Shown: in pieces, positions 1 to 15,000 of the stretch
How the letters are laid out: each line of letters starts with the position of its first letter
Numbering within the stretch: position 1 is the first letter of the stretch
From: Rhizaria sp. SCN 62-66
Taxonomy: Eukaryota > Rhizaria, unplaced
Length of the DNA: 64,000 nucleotides
Assembly (NCBI GenBank): GCA_001724265.1
Contig: MEDY01000003.1
Span: 62,001-126,000, forward strand
Direction: 5' to 3'
Translations under genes and position numbers: made by a program
Notes under the pieces: model-generated
Database searches by the model: none
What the model was told of the DNA's origin: nothing
What the model saw: only the letters and a program-made list of their open reading frames with translations

Positions 1-3000
1 GCGGTGTGCATGAAGCAAGTGCGTTGCGGTGATGTCGTTTGTGAGAGAGCGCTGGCGGGCAGCAAGAGCAAACTCCTCGTCCCGGACAACGCGAGTGACG
101 AGGTCTTCTTCCTCTTTTTGCTCCTGCATCTTCTGATCGTGATCCTGCTGTTGCAGTTGCTCCTTCGCCGTCGCACCAACAGTCTCAGGATCAAAGACCA
201 CGCGCTTGTCCTTCTTATTCTTTTTCTTGTCCTTCTTATCCTTCTTGTTCTTCTTCCGGTGCCGATTGGAGCTGCCAAAGCCATATTCATCATTCCCGGC
301 GTCATCAGCGTTGCCAGCATCCCACGTTTGCCAGTCCCAGTCAGCACCCGCGCCAGCGACAGGACTAGCACCAGCGTCAGCGCCAGTGTTTGCACTGCCG
401 CCGTAGTCGCCATCATGCTTGTAGTCATCGACCATGCCAGCGTCGTCGCTAAAACCAGTCATTGCGGCCTGGTAGAAACCGCTTTCCTCAGCCTCAAGCT
501 CAGCTGTTGCGCCTGCAACTTCCTTTGCACGCTTGTTAGCCTCTTCCTCAGCAGCGCGTGCTTGCTCGCCGACCTTGCTCTCACCCTTGGCCATCGCAAG
601 CCGACGCACAACGCGGACCTTAGCCGCCCGCAGCGCGCGCCACTCGCTGTAAGGCTCAGTGTCCATGCGGTGCGCATGCGGTGTGGCGAGCTCGAGCGCA
701 TGCTCACTCAGCAGTGGACCGCTCCATTCGCGGCCGGGCGCGAACACACGGCAGTGGCTGCTGCGAAGGAGTCGAAGCAGCTCGCCAGCAATGCGCGGGA
801 GCTGAGAGCGGAGGCCAGCGACGGCGGCGGTGAGCGGACCGAAACGAGACAGAGATGAGAGGGCAGGCAACGGCAACGGGGACGGGTAGCGCGGCAGGAT
901 AACGCCACGGCGGTCACATTGAGGACGGGAAAGCCTGTGCAAGACAGCAGAGCTACCACTAGAGGGTGACTGTTGCGAGTCAGCATACTCGGAAGCAACG
1001 GAGACGAATGCTACGGAAGCGCGTTTGAGTTGATCTGCCAGAGCACGCGCATGCGCCGGGGGACGCACAAGCCATCCAGTGACCGCCGAGGAGTTGGGAA
1101 GTGCGCTGATCGTGGAACCGTTGTTGTCCGTGGTGAGTGCAACACCAGATTCGTCGTTACCAACGTCAAGCGGATAGCCTTGGGGCGCAAACACGGAAGC
1201 CCCGACTGGTGCTGTGGGCAGCGAGTACGAGAAGCATGCGAGCAGCTGGAAGATGTCAACGTACTCAGGATCCAGCTCTCCACTGAGAACCGCAAAGTCG
1301 TCACTGGGCGCAGCGGATGTAAGCGCTGACAGTAAACCGTGAAACCCGGTGAGCATCTCAGGCAGCGATTTATGGGTGGATGAAGCAAGCTTCTGACTAA
1401 AGTCATCCGCAAAAGCAAACGCACCGTTCACGTTGAACAACAGGTTGTCAATGCCGGTGAGATAGGACAGCGGGTCAGCGACGATATCGTCATCAGCGAT
1501 CAGAAGGCCTGTGAGAGTACGACGAGTGAGCGCATGGCCACCGTCGTCAAACCCAGCGCTGCCAACGTTGCTCAGGCTTTGCAAAAGACCGTTGTCGTCT
1601 GCAACACTCGAGTTCTCGCGATGCAAGCCTGTCGCCACGTCAGTGCCAGTGGTATCGAAAGAGAACACTGGTCGCTCACCGCTAGTACTTACGAAGACAC
1701 CAGAACCAGAACTTTCGTTGCTGTTGCCAAATGCACTGGAACGTCCAAAGGCACGGTCCTGCGAGCGCACAACAGGCTCGTCCTCATCATCCTCAGCCTC
1801 TGCAAGAGTGGAGAGGGCAGTGGTGTACGTCGTCGACATCTGATGCTGCTGTGGAGGCTGCGGATGTTGAGACACCGGCTGTAGCTGGTGCTGTTGTTGC
1901 TGCTGTTGCGCGATCTGAGAAGCCCTCTTCTGTGCGTTGGCGTTTGCGGTCGCAGCAGATTTCTTGCCCGGAGCGGCAATCAGTGCGCGCCGCATCGCCC
2001 TTACAGCAGGCGCTGCAAGGGTGGCGTCCTCGCGATCAACAACAAACGGCAAACCAAACAATGGCGTCTGTCCAGCGGGAGCCAGTGCGGACTCTGCAGC
2101 ACTCGCGGCAGCATAGCTCGCGTTGGCAAGAGCAGCTGGGGATAGCTTGGCGGGGTTAGACGGGTGCGCGTATGGGTTGAACGGTGAGAACGCACTCCCT
2201 AGAGGTGCAGCGAGCGGGATCGTAATGTTGCACCGCAACCACAAATGCGTGATAACAGTGGACACAAATGCAGCGTCAAGTTGGCTCGCCACAAGCAGCG
2301 AGTCGAGCTCAGCAAGTGCAGGCGCAGCAACAGGAGCGCGGATGCGTCCGAAAAACACACGACCAACATCGCCGATAACGTCAGCTTCTGCGACAACGCC
2401 GACACTGTTCTCCGTGCTACCGGCAGCGGCTCCAGAAGGCCCACTGATGCTGCCACGGGAGCGCGCTGCAGCGCCAGCGGATGACGCAGCAGCGCTGTGG
2501 GGAGCGCCACCAAACTCGCCACGCACCAGAAGACCGGCGGCAGCGGCGCTGTCTTCGGCCGCAGCCACTGCTGTCTCGGTGCGAGAGCGTCGGCTCTCGG
2601 CGGCGAGCGCGTGGCGGACTGAGGCGGCGAGCAAAGGCACTGCGTTCACGCGCAGAGGTTGCGACGGCAGCAGAGTCGGGGCAAGCGCGGGAGTGCTGTT
2701 GCCGTGGTGATGATGGGCGCTGCCGCTGCCTGCAGTGTTACCACTAGTGTGGTTGCCCGATCGACTGTTGGGACGCGAATGCGGGTCGTGCGCATGCTGC
2801 ACATGAGGTTGACTGCCACTGCCACGATGGTCACCACTGGATTTGCTGACACTAGACCTATGGTGGCCAGAGCCCTGCTGAATGTCACCAGAGCCGTAGT
2901 GATGATGCGCGGAGGAGTTGTCCGTAGCGACAGTAATTGATGATCCACGTTTTCCACCGCCGTTAGGAGGAGCGCTACTAACACTCGCGCGATGGTTAGT

Positions 3001-6000
3001 CGCAGTGGGATTGTTGCTGCGCTGAAGACTGCCACTTGCAGCAGCAGCGGCAGTAGCAGCTGCTGCCGCTGCCGCTGTTGAGCCGTCGCCAACATAGCCT
3101 TGCTCCATCTCAGCCGCAAACTGAGTTGCATAGACAGCGGCTGCGGTCAGCGCGCGCTGCCTGCGTACAAGCGGCATCGCAGTGCGAGATGTGGCAACCA
3201 GAGCAGGTAGACTGGCGACGGAAAGATGGAACGTCGGCAGCCAGCGGTCGTAGTAAGCACGCAACTGCTGCGGCGTCACAAGCGGGAGGCGGTATGTTGT
3301 TGCGGTCGTAATGTCGTCGCCGGTGTGGTACAACCGAGCTGGAAGCATCGTACGCAGAGGAGCAGGGCGGGTGAAGCCGGGGAAAGAGACGCCCCAATCG
3401 CGTGCAGCCACGAGTTTCACGTCGTGGGAATGCTGAAGGAAAGCCTGCGTGTCAACGGTTTTGCCAACAGGAAGCAGTCCGACACTATGGGCCTCCGACT
3501 CACTATTCCCACCGCTGCTATTAGCAGACGGCAAGGGCATAAGAAGTGCCCGCTGAGCTGCGAGCGCGCGCCATGCAGCCGAATGCATAGAGCCTGGCGC
3601 ATGAGGTGCCACAAGCTCGTACACATTCGTGGTTGCGGCAAGTGGCAGCGCAGCAAGAGCTGGGAAAGGATTGACTGCAGCTGCAAATGCGGCGGCGGCA
3701 GATACCTTTGTGCTAGAAGAAGAAGCAGAAGCTGCCCCTGAGGAAGGAAAAACGCGCGAGCCATGTGATGGCGAGGGCAGAGGCTTTGGAGGCACTTGCA
3801 GAGGCGCGCCACCACCATAAAGAGCAGGGCGCGGACCCGATGCAGGATCATTCGTTGCAGAACTCTCCTCATCCTCTTCCTCGGTGAACGCGCTCAACCG
3901 CGGTGCAAGACTTGGGCTCTGCGGCGGATAGGTGCCACTCGTGTTTCCACTGCTCTTGGCCTGCTGTGACGGAGGTTGAGGAGTCGCAGCAGCGTTTAAC
4001 GTGTTGCTGTTTGAGCTGAGCAAAGGCAGCTCATGAGCAAGCGAGCCGAAAAACACAGCCGGTGTATGCCCCTCGTAAGTCGGCGCACCTGCGTCAGCAA
4101 GCAAGTCACGTAAGCGATCAACTTCGGACCCAACGGGCACATGCGTCAAGAGGGGCTGTAGACGACGGAAATAGCGCTGCTTGCGCCAATTAAAATACCT
4201 TTGTACTGGTTGCAACATTAAGAGCGAGGCAGAGACGAGGTGGGTAGCCGTGAAGCCATATGGCATCGACGACCCAGGTGCGCGGGCGATTGCACTGCCA
4301 TCAGCGCTGCTGTCACCAGCAACATTGTCCGTGTCAAGAAGGCGATTCAGCGCTGTGACGGATTCTGAGCCTGCTGTCGCATTTGTGGCAATCGACATGT
4401 TCGAGCTCGCAGCAACAGCGGATGCAGTGGCGGACTCAAGACTAGGTGCGTACGAAGTGGCGGCGGTCATACCAAGAGACGTGATAAACGCGAGCACAGA
4501 CGCAGACATAGAGCCAGCCGCAGCGTCACCACCATTGTTAAAAAACGAGAACGAGGAGGCTGCTAACGATGCAGGAGTAGCATCCTCATCCTGAACAGCC
4601 ATATCGCTCTTTCTATTGTTGTTGTCGCCGACAGCCTCGGGCTTGCTCTCATTGAGTGTGCCATCGCTTGAGAAAGACGCGCGCCTCACACGCTGCACAG
4701 TGCTGCGCATGCGACCAGCGGCCCCCGCTGACGAGCCCGCAACCGTGCTTAAGCGTCTAGCACGAGGGAAAGTACCTCCAGTTCGTTGATGGCCGTGTTG
4801 CTGGGCTCCATAGCCCAAGTTTCTCATCGCCGTCGCAAAACGCGATAGTGCAAGAGCGATATCAAGCGGAACTGCAGAGACAAAGCTACGAGCAGGGTTG
4901 TTGTCAAGACTTGCTTCGCCGCAGAGTAGCGGCCACAACCACGCAGTCACCTCGCTCTGCATCGGGTGAGTGTGCCAAGCAGACAGACGCAATACACTGC
5001 GGAGCTGTGGAGAAATGCGTAATTGAGTCCGGACAATTTCACGGCGTCGGCGCAGACGTAGTGCGGCCTTAGGATAGCCTTCGGAAACGAGTTCGGCCAA
5101 TGTTAAGGACGACAGAGAGGGGTCCTCGGGTCCAGCAACTGCGGTCACAATAAGTTCATCAGCGGCGTCTGCACTCTCCTGCTGCTGTTGCTGGAGTGTC
5201 TTCGTGAGAGCAATCCCAGTACTTCTGCTCTGATCACCCGAAGCAGAAGCAGCGGCAGCAGCGGCGACAGCAGCATTGCGCAGAGATTGCGGAATGTGTG
5301 CAGCGCCTGTGGCGGCGCCGCCAGCACCACCCTTGAGAGCAACCTCGAGCGTCTCACTGTCAACAGCGCCACCAGTTAGACCGTGGCCAGCTGCAGCGTT
5401 GTTGGCACCAAGCACGGTAGCCGCTGTGACGGGATGCAACAGCAGCTTGCGATTGCGTTCATCGGCCTTTGCGGCTGCAGCAACAATGACGCTCTCAAGC
5501 ATCGGCCGCGCAGCAGCTTTGCTGCGATCCTGGTCGGTCTTGACACGCGCAAACATCTCTAAGTCGCGCACAGTGCGCTGCATCTGCTGCCTTGCCAGTA
5601 GCTCCCATTGTGGCGGCAGTGCTGCAACAGGCGCCGTCGGCAGCAGCGGATCACACAACAGGGACATGAGCGCAAGACGGCCGTTGGCGAGCTCTAGCGC
5701 ACGTGTCCGATGACGAGTCGCAACTGCAGATGCGAATGCCGGAAAAGACGCAAAGCGTGCATTGTCGGCCTCAAGCTCGGCAGTGTACGTCTGTACCAAC
5801 AGACCAGCGCGCGCACCCGTCAGTAACTCGCGAATGTCGGTCTCAGTTACACGCACTGGCTCCACTGCAAGCGAAAACAACTCCGTAGCATGTGTTGGCA
5901 GCGCAGCAGGACGAACGTGCTTGGCCCGACCCATAGTCGCTGAAGAGTCAAATGTGACCCATGCAAGCGGGGAGAGCGACGCAAAACGGACAACAAGAGA

Positions 6001-9000
6001 ACGTAGCGAGATCAGGAACGGGAAATGCGCAGCTGACAGCCGCTGCACAAGCTGCGGCAGTGACCCAACAGTCTGAGGATGCGACGCATTGAGCTCATAC
6101 AACAAAAGTGTCGCGTCAGCTGCGGCACGCGGACCGAGCGCACGCACAAGTGCTGTTACGTCAGCGTGCGTAACGATCTCATCAGAAAAACGAAGCTCTT
6201 CACGACGCGCAGCGCGGCGGCGCTCAGCAGTATCCTCGCCATCGTCGTGAGCGTTCGGAACAGTGCCAATGTTTGCAGCGCCATGCGGGGCATATGACTG
6301 CTGATTATTGCCCTGATCGGGGCGGTTTTGTTGTTGTGCCGTCGAAGGTGCATCTGTCGCCGCATCATAGTCGTCAGCCAGACCGCCATCTAAGCCATTT
6401 GAGCCCACCGCAAGCACTGCCGCAACGGCGCGGGAGTTGACAGAGCCATATTCCTCGTCTTCGTCGGATTGAGCGTCACCATCGGAGTCGTCGTGGTCTT
6501 CGTCATCGTCGCTATCGTGATGATAAAAGCTATGACGAGTGCGCGGGCGGTAGTCCGGGTCAGAGTCAGAGTCATCGTGACTGTAGTGACCACCCGCACT
6601 ATGACCGTAGCCAAGTCCAGAGCTAGCACCTTCATCATCAGTATCTACAAGCCCAAACATCCGAGACTTGTTGCCGTTGTCGTCATCAGAAACAGTCAAT
6701 CCAGACACCGAGTCACCACCCCAGCTGTCCTGTCTGTCGAAACCTCCGCGGCGCCGACCAGCAGTCTTGCCAGCCTGTTGTGCAGCCTTGAACCTGTTGC
6801 GTGCCCTCTGCGCGCGCTGATGGGCTCGCACAACACGTTTCGCCTGCGTCAGTTGATCCGTGACTAGAGCAGCCTTTTCGACGTCAGCGTCATCTGCACA
6901 TTCAAGACCAGCAAGTTCGCTATGGGACAGAGGTGGCCGCAGCCAGAAAGTACCATCGTTACTTAGCGACACCTCATCGCACGCATGCTCCAGTGCTTCC
7001 CACCATTCAGGATCGCCGTCACCGTCAACACTCGTCGCATTCCTGGCGCGCGTCGCAGCAGCGCGGGCTGAAGAAGCAACCGCGCCCGCAGTCGAAGCAG
7101 CAGCAACAGCGGCTGCAGTCATGTTAACAAGACCAACAGGCCGGTCTTCAGCTGCGGCTTCGCGCTTGGCCGCGGCAAGTGTCCGTCCCATTCTGGCACG
7201 CGCCATAGGCGCAAAAACAGTGCAGTGAGGCGAATTGAGGAATGCGTAGATCTCATCCACAGCGTTCAAGACCCGCGCGCGCTGGCGCTCAGCGTGACGC
7301 GCTGCCACTGCCTCAATCAATGCGTCTAAACTAGCAAACGCAGCAGGAGGACGGCGGGCAGCAGCCGCATGAAGCTGGGAGGAGTCGATGCAGTACATCG
7401 CGCCAAGTGGCGCGGCAGAGGTCGTTGCTAAAGCGAGCTCACTCTCAAGCTGCGAGAGGAGCTGGGCTTGCTCCATACGGGCTTCAAGTTCCCAGCACTC
7501 TCGCTCAGCAGCCTCAAGGAAGTCTGTCAAGTCTGACTGTGCAGAAGCAAAAGGAGCAGCGGGTGTGGCAAGCGCAGCAGCACGCTGTGCGTCATGTTGA
7601 TGTAGGAGCGTTAACAAATGAGAGAGGGTCTCACCCTGTGCACCGGAGTCCCGCATCAAGCGACGCATGTCGCTCAGACGCAAGCACTTCGGCAGCTGTT
7701 GTTGGTGCCGTTGTTGCCTCTCGGCCGTACTGTTTGCGGTATTGCTCGTTGTGCGATCTACGGTGATGACCGCGTCAGCACCGTGAGGATCGAAGCAGAA
7801 GCCCTCGGTGTACTCAACTGGCAGCAGCCTTGATAGGTCCCATTGCTGCGGCACTGCACCGGGCGTAAGCACATTCGCAGTGAATGCATGCAAAAGCTCG
7901 CGAGCCATAAAATCAGCGTACTTGCAGCCATCAACAACAGCAGTCTCTAAAGCAGTGACTGTGGGCAGCTGTGCGCGCAACGCACGCAGGTCCTCAAGCT
8001 CTCCAAGAAGTGCAAATGGGGAATGGCCAACGTGCGGTAACAGACGGTTGCGCACAATAGCATCAAGAAAGCGCGGGTCAGCACGTGGGGCAGAAAGTGC
8101 TGGGTCACCACCCCATTCAGTCAGAGCAACAGTCGCGGACGACGGCGCAACAGTCCCGGCACCAGCACCAGCAGCCGTGCTTGAGATTGAGGTACCGTCG
8201 GTCCGCAATGAGCCTGTCGTTCCGTTGGTGCCTGTAGTCTTCCGCGTGCTTGAGCTCGCGCCTGCATTGCCCGACGTGTAAGAAGGCACGCCTGCAGTAG
8301 CACTAAGACTGTCAAGGAATGACTTCACTTGTGACGCTACGCCAAGATCAAGTTGTTGCATAGTTCCGAAAGAACCACCAAGAGTAATTGCAAGCCTGCT
8401 TGTCACGGGAATTTGGCGGTGCCTCGCAGACTCAAACAAGAACGGAAGTGAGAACGTCATCGGCACCGGCGCAAACCCGAGGATATATGCCGCACTGTCG
8501 TCAACAACGTCGCGCGCACGGGGAATGAGATCATGTGCCTCGGGAGGCCGCGTGAGCAGGGACGATGCAGATCCCACAGTCAAGAAGGTGCGCAGAGACT
8601 GGTGAGTTGCGGTCTCGCAGATGCGCTCACGGGCAATGTGCGCGCGCAATTCTGACGCAAGCGAAGTTAGTGAAGGAAATGAGAGCCGTTGCTGAACAAA
8701 GGTCAGCAAAAGCGAACGTGTGCGAGTGCCAGCGCCACCCCGTTGGTAAAGCAACGCGGCGTCAGTGAAAAACAGAGCGGGGATTCCATGCATTTCTCCT
8801 TCCCACGAACTAGCGGTCGACCCAACAACGTTGGATGCAGAACTCGCATTACCATAATCCACGTCCTCGTCGGCGCCGGTATTGCTGCTGTTATTGACTT
8901 CTGTCTGGGATGGTAGACGGAGCCCAGTAGCAATGCGGATGAGTTTTGCGCACTCGCCACGCAGAACAGCTGTCATTTCCCGAGACGTCGCATGAGCATA

Positions 9001-12000
9001 GTACGCGTATCGTGGGAGAGAGAGCAGGTGCGGCCCATTCCTCGCGAGTGTGACTGCGATCTCAGCAATCGATCGTTGGCGCGCCTGAGCGTGCGCAGCC
9101 ACGGCGCTAACGAGCTCTGTCACCGATGCAAATGTTTGCCCGGCAGCTAACGCACTTTCAAGGACATGGAAGACAAACTCTGGCGTCGGTGCAGCAGTGT
9201 ACTCTAGCGGTGGCGCAAACTGCGTGATGTCTTGTGCTCCATCAAGTGCAAATGTCAGAGGATTCAGCGCAGATGCAAGCGACCCAGATGACCTAGGAAG
9301 GGCAAAGACGTCCGGAACACGGCCGAGCTGCGCAATGTAGACTCTATCAGCACCACCAGCAGCTGCGGTGGCGGCCGTGCGGCGGAGATGAGCAGTTTGC
9401 GTGGCAGAAAGGAACAGCGCAGCGCCTGCGCGTGCAGTGAATTGTTCACGTGGAAGCAGGCACGCATCAACGAGCGCACTAAGATAGGCAAACGAAGGCA
9501 CGAAAGAGTGAGTGTCACCATCAGCGCCTTGGTTCAACACAGCAGCAGCTGCGGCAGCAGCAGCCGCAGCAGACTGGTTCACTGCACCGTTAGTGTTCAT
9601 GTTGTTGCCGTTGCCAGGGGCCCTGTTAGAGTTGCTACTACGCGCACGGCGGAATGTTGGAGGGTCTTCCAACGAAGCATCCATAACGGTTGCAGCCGCG
9701 TCTGCGTTCATGCTAGCGGAGTCAAAACCTGCTCGACCGCGGACACTTGCCGTACGGTACATCCCCGGTCTCTCGAGCTCGGGAGTGGTGTCGTCCGGGA
9801 TAGACTCACCACCCACATTCTCAGCAGCAGGTGTGCCGTTAGTCGCAGCAATTGCAGCATCCTTCGCAGCACGACGGCGTCTGAGTGTCTCCTTAAACCG
9901 CAGCGCAGCCATGCGCATCAGCGTAGTCGACGCAATCGTTGTTGCCTTGCCCTGCGCAGCCGCACCAGTCGGCAAGACGGGCAGGGACGCTGGCTGCGGA
10001 ACAGCCATGTGACCGCGCGCGTTGGCGTCTGCAAGCACATTCAGCGCTGCAGGAGGCACCTGTAGCATTGGGGGCCGAATAAGTGCGGCCAGGTTCTCTC
10101 CAAGGAATGCAATCAGCGTGCGCTTCTGAGCCGCGAATGTACTCTTGACCGTCTGAACAAGTGAGTGCATCGAGTCGAAAGTGCGACCTTCAGCGTCAAG
10201 TGCAGCCACCATCGCATACGTTGCCGGCTCAGCACAACCTTCAGTCAGGAACACGTCAAGATGCCGCAACGCATACTGTCGTGAGAGCTCGTTAGGGAGA
10301 AGACGGGACCGAAACTCTGCCGCCGCGCCAAGCCGTGCTGCAAGTAGCTTCTTTTGCGAAAGCCAACCGAGATGCGCAGCGCGGACGGAAGCCGCAAGAT
10401 CGGGCAGGGAGGGGAAACGAAGCTGGCGCGCAGCAAGCTGCGTGACATACACAGCAGTCAGTGGTCCCGCGAGCGAGTGATGGTAGAATAGCTCAAGCTC
10501 AGCAGGTACAAACGCTGGTGCGGAGAGAAAAGTCGCTTCGCGTGCGTTGACCGAAGACGGATGGTGTGTTGCCTTGAGCAGGGTGCTGGCCCACACGCGG
10601 TGCATCGGTTGCGGGGGTAACACTGACGATGCAACACGTCCTTGGTTTTGGTTCCCACTACCGCTGACAGAGGCAGTATGCACTGCAGCAACGCGCGCCG
10701 ACACAGCTGGCGAGCCGGGGCGTGTATGAGCCGCAGATCCCATGCCCATGCTGGCATTCATGGACACACGTCGCGAGATGTCCGGTGACAGCATCACAGC
10801 TGGCGCACCTAAAGCAGTGAGACTCGGCGTCTGCACAGTGCTACGGGGCGTCGGCGGGCCGTGGCTGCCATAGAGGGGCGACGGAGACGGTCCATTCGCG
10901 ACCCCGCCGCTAGCGCCGTTCATGACAGCGGTCGCGCCCATGATAGGGCTCGTGACGCCGCTCATGGGGTCGCGACTGAGCGTGTCTCGGTTGGTGTGAT
11001 TGTGGCTGTGGGGCGTATACGAAGTGACACCGGGCATCGCCAGCGCACGAGCAGCAGCAACATCAACAGACGGTGGCAGCGCAAGCATAGAAACAGTTTT
11101 GTGCGCACCGTGGAGCAGAACTGAATAGCTTTGCGGTGCCGCAGCATGCCGTAAGGCAGTCTCAGTTAAGAGGTCGTTAAGCGCAGCCGCAGGGTTGCCA
11201 ATAGGATATTGCAGCAACGAACAAGTCGGTGAAGAAAGAGCCTGTGCTAAGAACGCGAGTGTCTTATGCTCGACACTCTGCTCACTGGCAACGGCATCCA
11301 GGATATCTTTTGCGTTTGTGAACACTCGATCAGCAAGTTCAAACGTCTTAAGACGCCAAGGAAGGAATTTCACCGCCTCACCACCACCCAAGAGATTCAC
11401 GATGTCCATAGCCGCAGTCCTCCTGCCAACAGGGGCCCTCGGTGGGTCCCTGCGCTTCACCCCACCCTCGCGAGCGCGTGCGCGTGCACGGCGAACAATC
11501 TCATCAGAGCGCAGACGCGGATACGGAGCGCCGCCGCGGAGGCGTTCGTCACTTGGTGCGTGCGCAAGTGTGAAATCGACCACAGGCGTCACGCGGCGAG
11601 AGCCTTTACCAAGGAAGTCACTGAGCACTGGCGGAAGCAAGGTAAGTGACGAACGGTAGTGCATGTGGAAACGAAACACTGCGAATCGCTGGTCTTTGTG
11701 CAAAGCGATGACATCGCGCGCGTACGCCAATCGCTCATTTGCGCGCGAGTCATTTCTGTTGTCGTCAGCGTTGCTCTTCTTCTTGCTGTTGCGCTTCTGC
11801 TGCGAGAGAACCTCGTCAAGCGCTGCTGCAACAGCGCGCCTGTTCGCAACATCGTGGGGTGCGCGCACAGTGTTAGCGCGGCGCCACGCAGCCACAGTCA
11901 TCGACAGAGGCAGCACAGTCATACCCGCATCGCTTGCTTCAACCTGTGTGAACATGCGGAACAGCGCCGCAGTGTGAGACTGTGCGAGCGCAGCGTAGCG

Positions 12001-15000
12001 ACCGCGGCGACTGCGGCCGCCCCAGTCAATCGCACCGCGCCGGGCGAGTGACGAGCCAAGGCGGGGAAGGAACGGAGACCGGTAGAGGAAGCCATCAGCA
12101 AAGCTCTCCATCGCAGTAGTGTACTTGAAGCTACTCTTCATGATCGCAGCAGCAGATGCTTTGGCTGCCTCCGCCGCAGCAACTGCAGCTGCGCTCTGCG
12201 CCGACTTATTGCTGTTGTTCTTGCCAAGCGGAGTGATTCGCGTTGGGACAGAGGACAGCGTACCACGCCTGCGGAGACGCGATGCGGACTCACCGTGTGT
12301 GTCCCGTTGGCTCAGCAATAGTCGTGCTGCGGGGCTCGAGCTAAACAGAGCGCGGTCAATCGCGGAAAGCTCGCGCAGACTCGGCAGAGACTCGTAACCA
12401 ACCGGTGCGCGATCGGGTGCATTCGGCATACTGAGCAATGCAGGAGCGAGAAAAGACAGGGCATGCTGGCCTTGCTGCTGCGCTGCAGAAGCAGTGCCCA
12501 ACAGCTGCAACTGGCGAGGCTCTTGCGTGACTTTCTTGGCATGAAGTGCAACAGCGTCAAACAGGAACGGATCCCCGAACGCGAAGTCAAGAAGCTTGTT
12601 CGAGGCAGCCGCCGTGGCCGCGTCATAGGGCCCAACTGCTGCGGCATCAGCAGCAGCCTGCGCAGTCCGACCCGCAGAGCCTGCAGGTGCCGAGGCACCT
12701 CCATGCATCGAAGAGGACAGAATCAGATCTCTGTGCTGATCTGGAGCCGGTGCGTGGGGCCAAGATGACAGGAAACGCAGTGCGCGCGTAACATGGGAGA
12801 TGCGAACACAGGTCAAGTGATCAACGGGAGCACCTGTCGCAGCTGCAAGGACACGAACAGAGCCAGACGCACGGGGGACAAAAGTACCTGTGAGCAAAGC
12901 AGCAGAGAGCACAGTAGGGTTAGTGTAGGCGCGCGGCAAAGTGCGAGCAACAGCCAGTAAACGCGACGAGGGGGACGCCGGCTCGGCAAATGGATTGTGG
13001 ATAATGGTTGTTGCCGGAGCAGTGAGCATCGAAAATGCGAGAGTACGCGCGCGAGAGCGTTGAACCATCGCAATCTCATGCCAGAAGCGCACTAAACGCA
13101 CAATGTCCGCAAATGATCCCGCATTAGTAAGGGGAGTTGGACCTGCCTCGGCCGCAGGCGTAGTGCTCGAACGTTGCTTCACCGCGACTCCACCATTGGA
13201 CGCACTCCCGTCAATGTTCTCAACATTGTCCGTGATGTTGTCAGGGCGGGCAACTAAGGGATACTCAAGCGCATTGCGGCGAGCGCGTTCCTTTGCAATC
13301 TCGGCCGTATCACCGTTGTTACGGGTGCCTCGTGTCGGTGGCTGTTGTTGTCCATCATTTCCTGCGGAAATTGCACTTGGCAACCGCAAAGCAGTACCTG
13401 AGACCACTGATCCGACAGATGACACGCTCGCTGACTGCGCTGCATTGTTAAGGAACGCACGCCACAGATCCGCCTTTGTGGTCATCGGGAGATTGCTCTC
13501 AGTGATCGCAGTCAGCGCAGCGGCCTCGCGTGAACCGAGTCCAGACTGGGCACCAATCACAAGGAAATCAATGTCGTGTGTCCTACTGACAGGCAAGCCG
13601 GCAGTATTGTTGCTCGTCAACACGGACGCAGCACTAGGTGCATTTGCAGCTAGGCTGGCAGGTGCAGGCAACACAGCAGCGTCAGAGACAGGCGCAGCGA
13701 GTGCTTCTGAGACGGCCGCAGTGGGACGGTATGCAGGGAACGGAAGACCGTGTGCGTGCATTGCCCACAAATGCTCTAACAGCAATGGGCCGGCACGCGA
13801 CTCGATCATCAAATGCAGCGCGGCAGCCTCATCATACGCAAGATTGCCTAAGTGTTCCGCAGCAAGCTCCGCCGCAATGTGTGCCTTAACGGCGCGACGT
13901 GACAACGGTGTGAAAAGTGGGTTACCACTAAGTTCGGCAGTTTGCCGCGCGAGAACGAGAGTCAGAGGTGGAACATTGTTCACAAGCGAACGCGCGTCCG
14001 CAATCTCATCCGCAGCAATCCCATGTTTTTTCTGCTTCGTAAATTGTTCCTGACGCTTCTTGTGCTCGGCAGCCATGGCTGCGCCCGCGCGCTGCGCCTG
14101 CTCCGGGCTAAGGGACAAATATTGCCACGAGCTACGATAGTAGGCGCGAAGATGTTCAGCAACGTGCGACAACTGAGCAAGAGCGCGGGTGTTCGTCGTC
14201 TTGAGATCCGCCACAAGAGCCGCGATGTGCGGATATGTAACATCATGCAGGGCTAAATGGCGCAAGTATACGGAGAGCAAACGGTGACCAGCACCAACTT
14301 CTTCGCACGCTAATTGGACCTCTGCTTCCAGATCCGCCTGAGACAAATCACATGCATCGCTCTCATTTTCTTTGCTACTACGTGGCTTGTGGGCCACCGA
14401 GCGACGAGTGGTGTTCTTAGAACCTGACGGCCTTGACTTGTTATTTTTGTTTGGGCTTTGGGTCGTGTTACTATTTGTAGGTTGCGATGAAAACACAATA
14501 TCATCCTCGCCATCAACTTCAGTGCAAGAAGGTACCATGCGGCGCACTGGGTGCAAAAGCGCTGTCCGCACGCGGCGCCATAGTCGGACGGTTTGTGTCA
14601 TTGCAGCACGGTTTAACAAACGCACCGCAAGACCCAGCTGTACAAGTGAATGGAAACGGGGCAGGCGGGAGTCTGCGGCATTTGTTTCGCGATCGTCAGC
14701 GACGTTCTCCATATTCTTTTCGTGACCGTGATCACTGCTGTCTGCTGTAGCAGTAGCCCAGCGGCGTGCAAGCACTGCAATCTCGTGTTCAGTGCGGCCC
14801 TCGGCTTCGATGGCGCTCATCTCGCTGCGCACTTCAGGGAATGACAGACGGTCAGTGCCCGTTGCAAGCGTGCGCAAGAGAGACAATGTGGTGAGGCCTG
14901 CACCGCCGTCGGAGACCAGTTTGTCGACAGCCCATGAGCTGATAGGATCACTCGTCATAGCGCTCCCGCTTGAAGCTGCAGAAGCTGAGAACGATGGCAA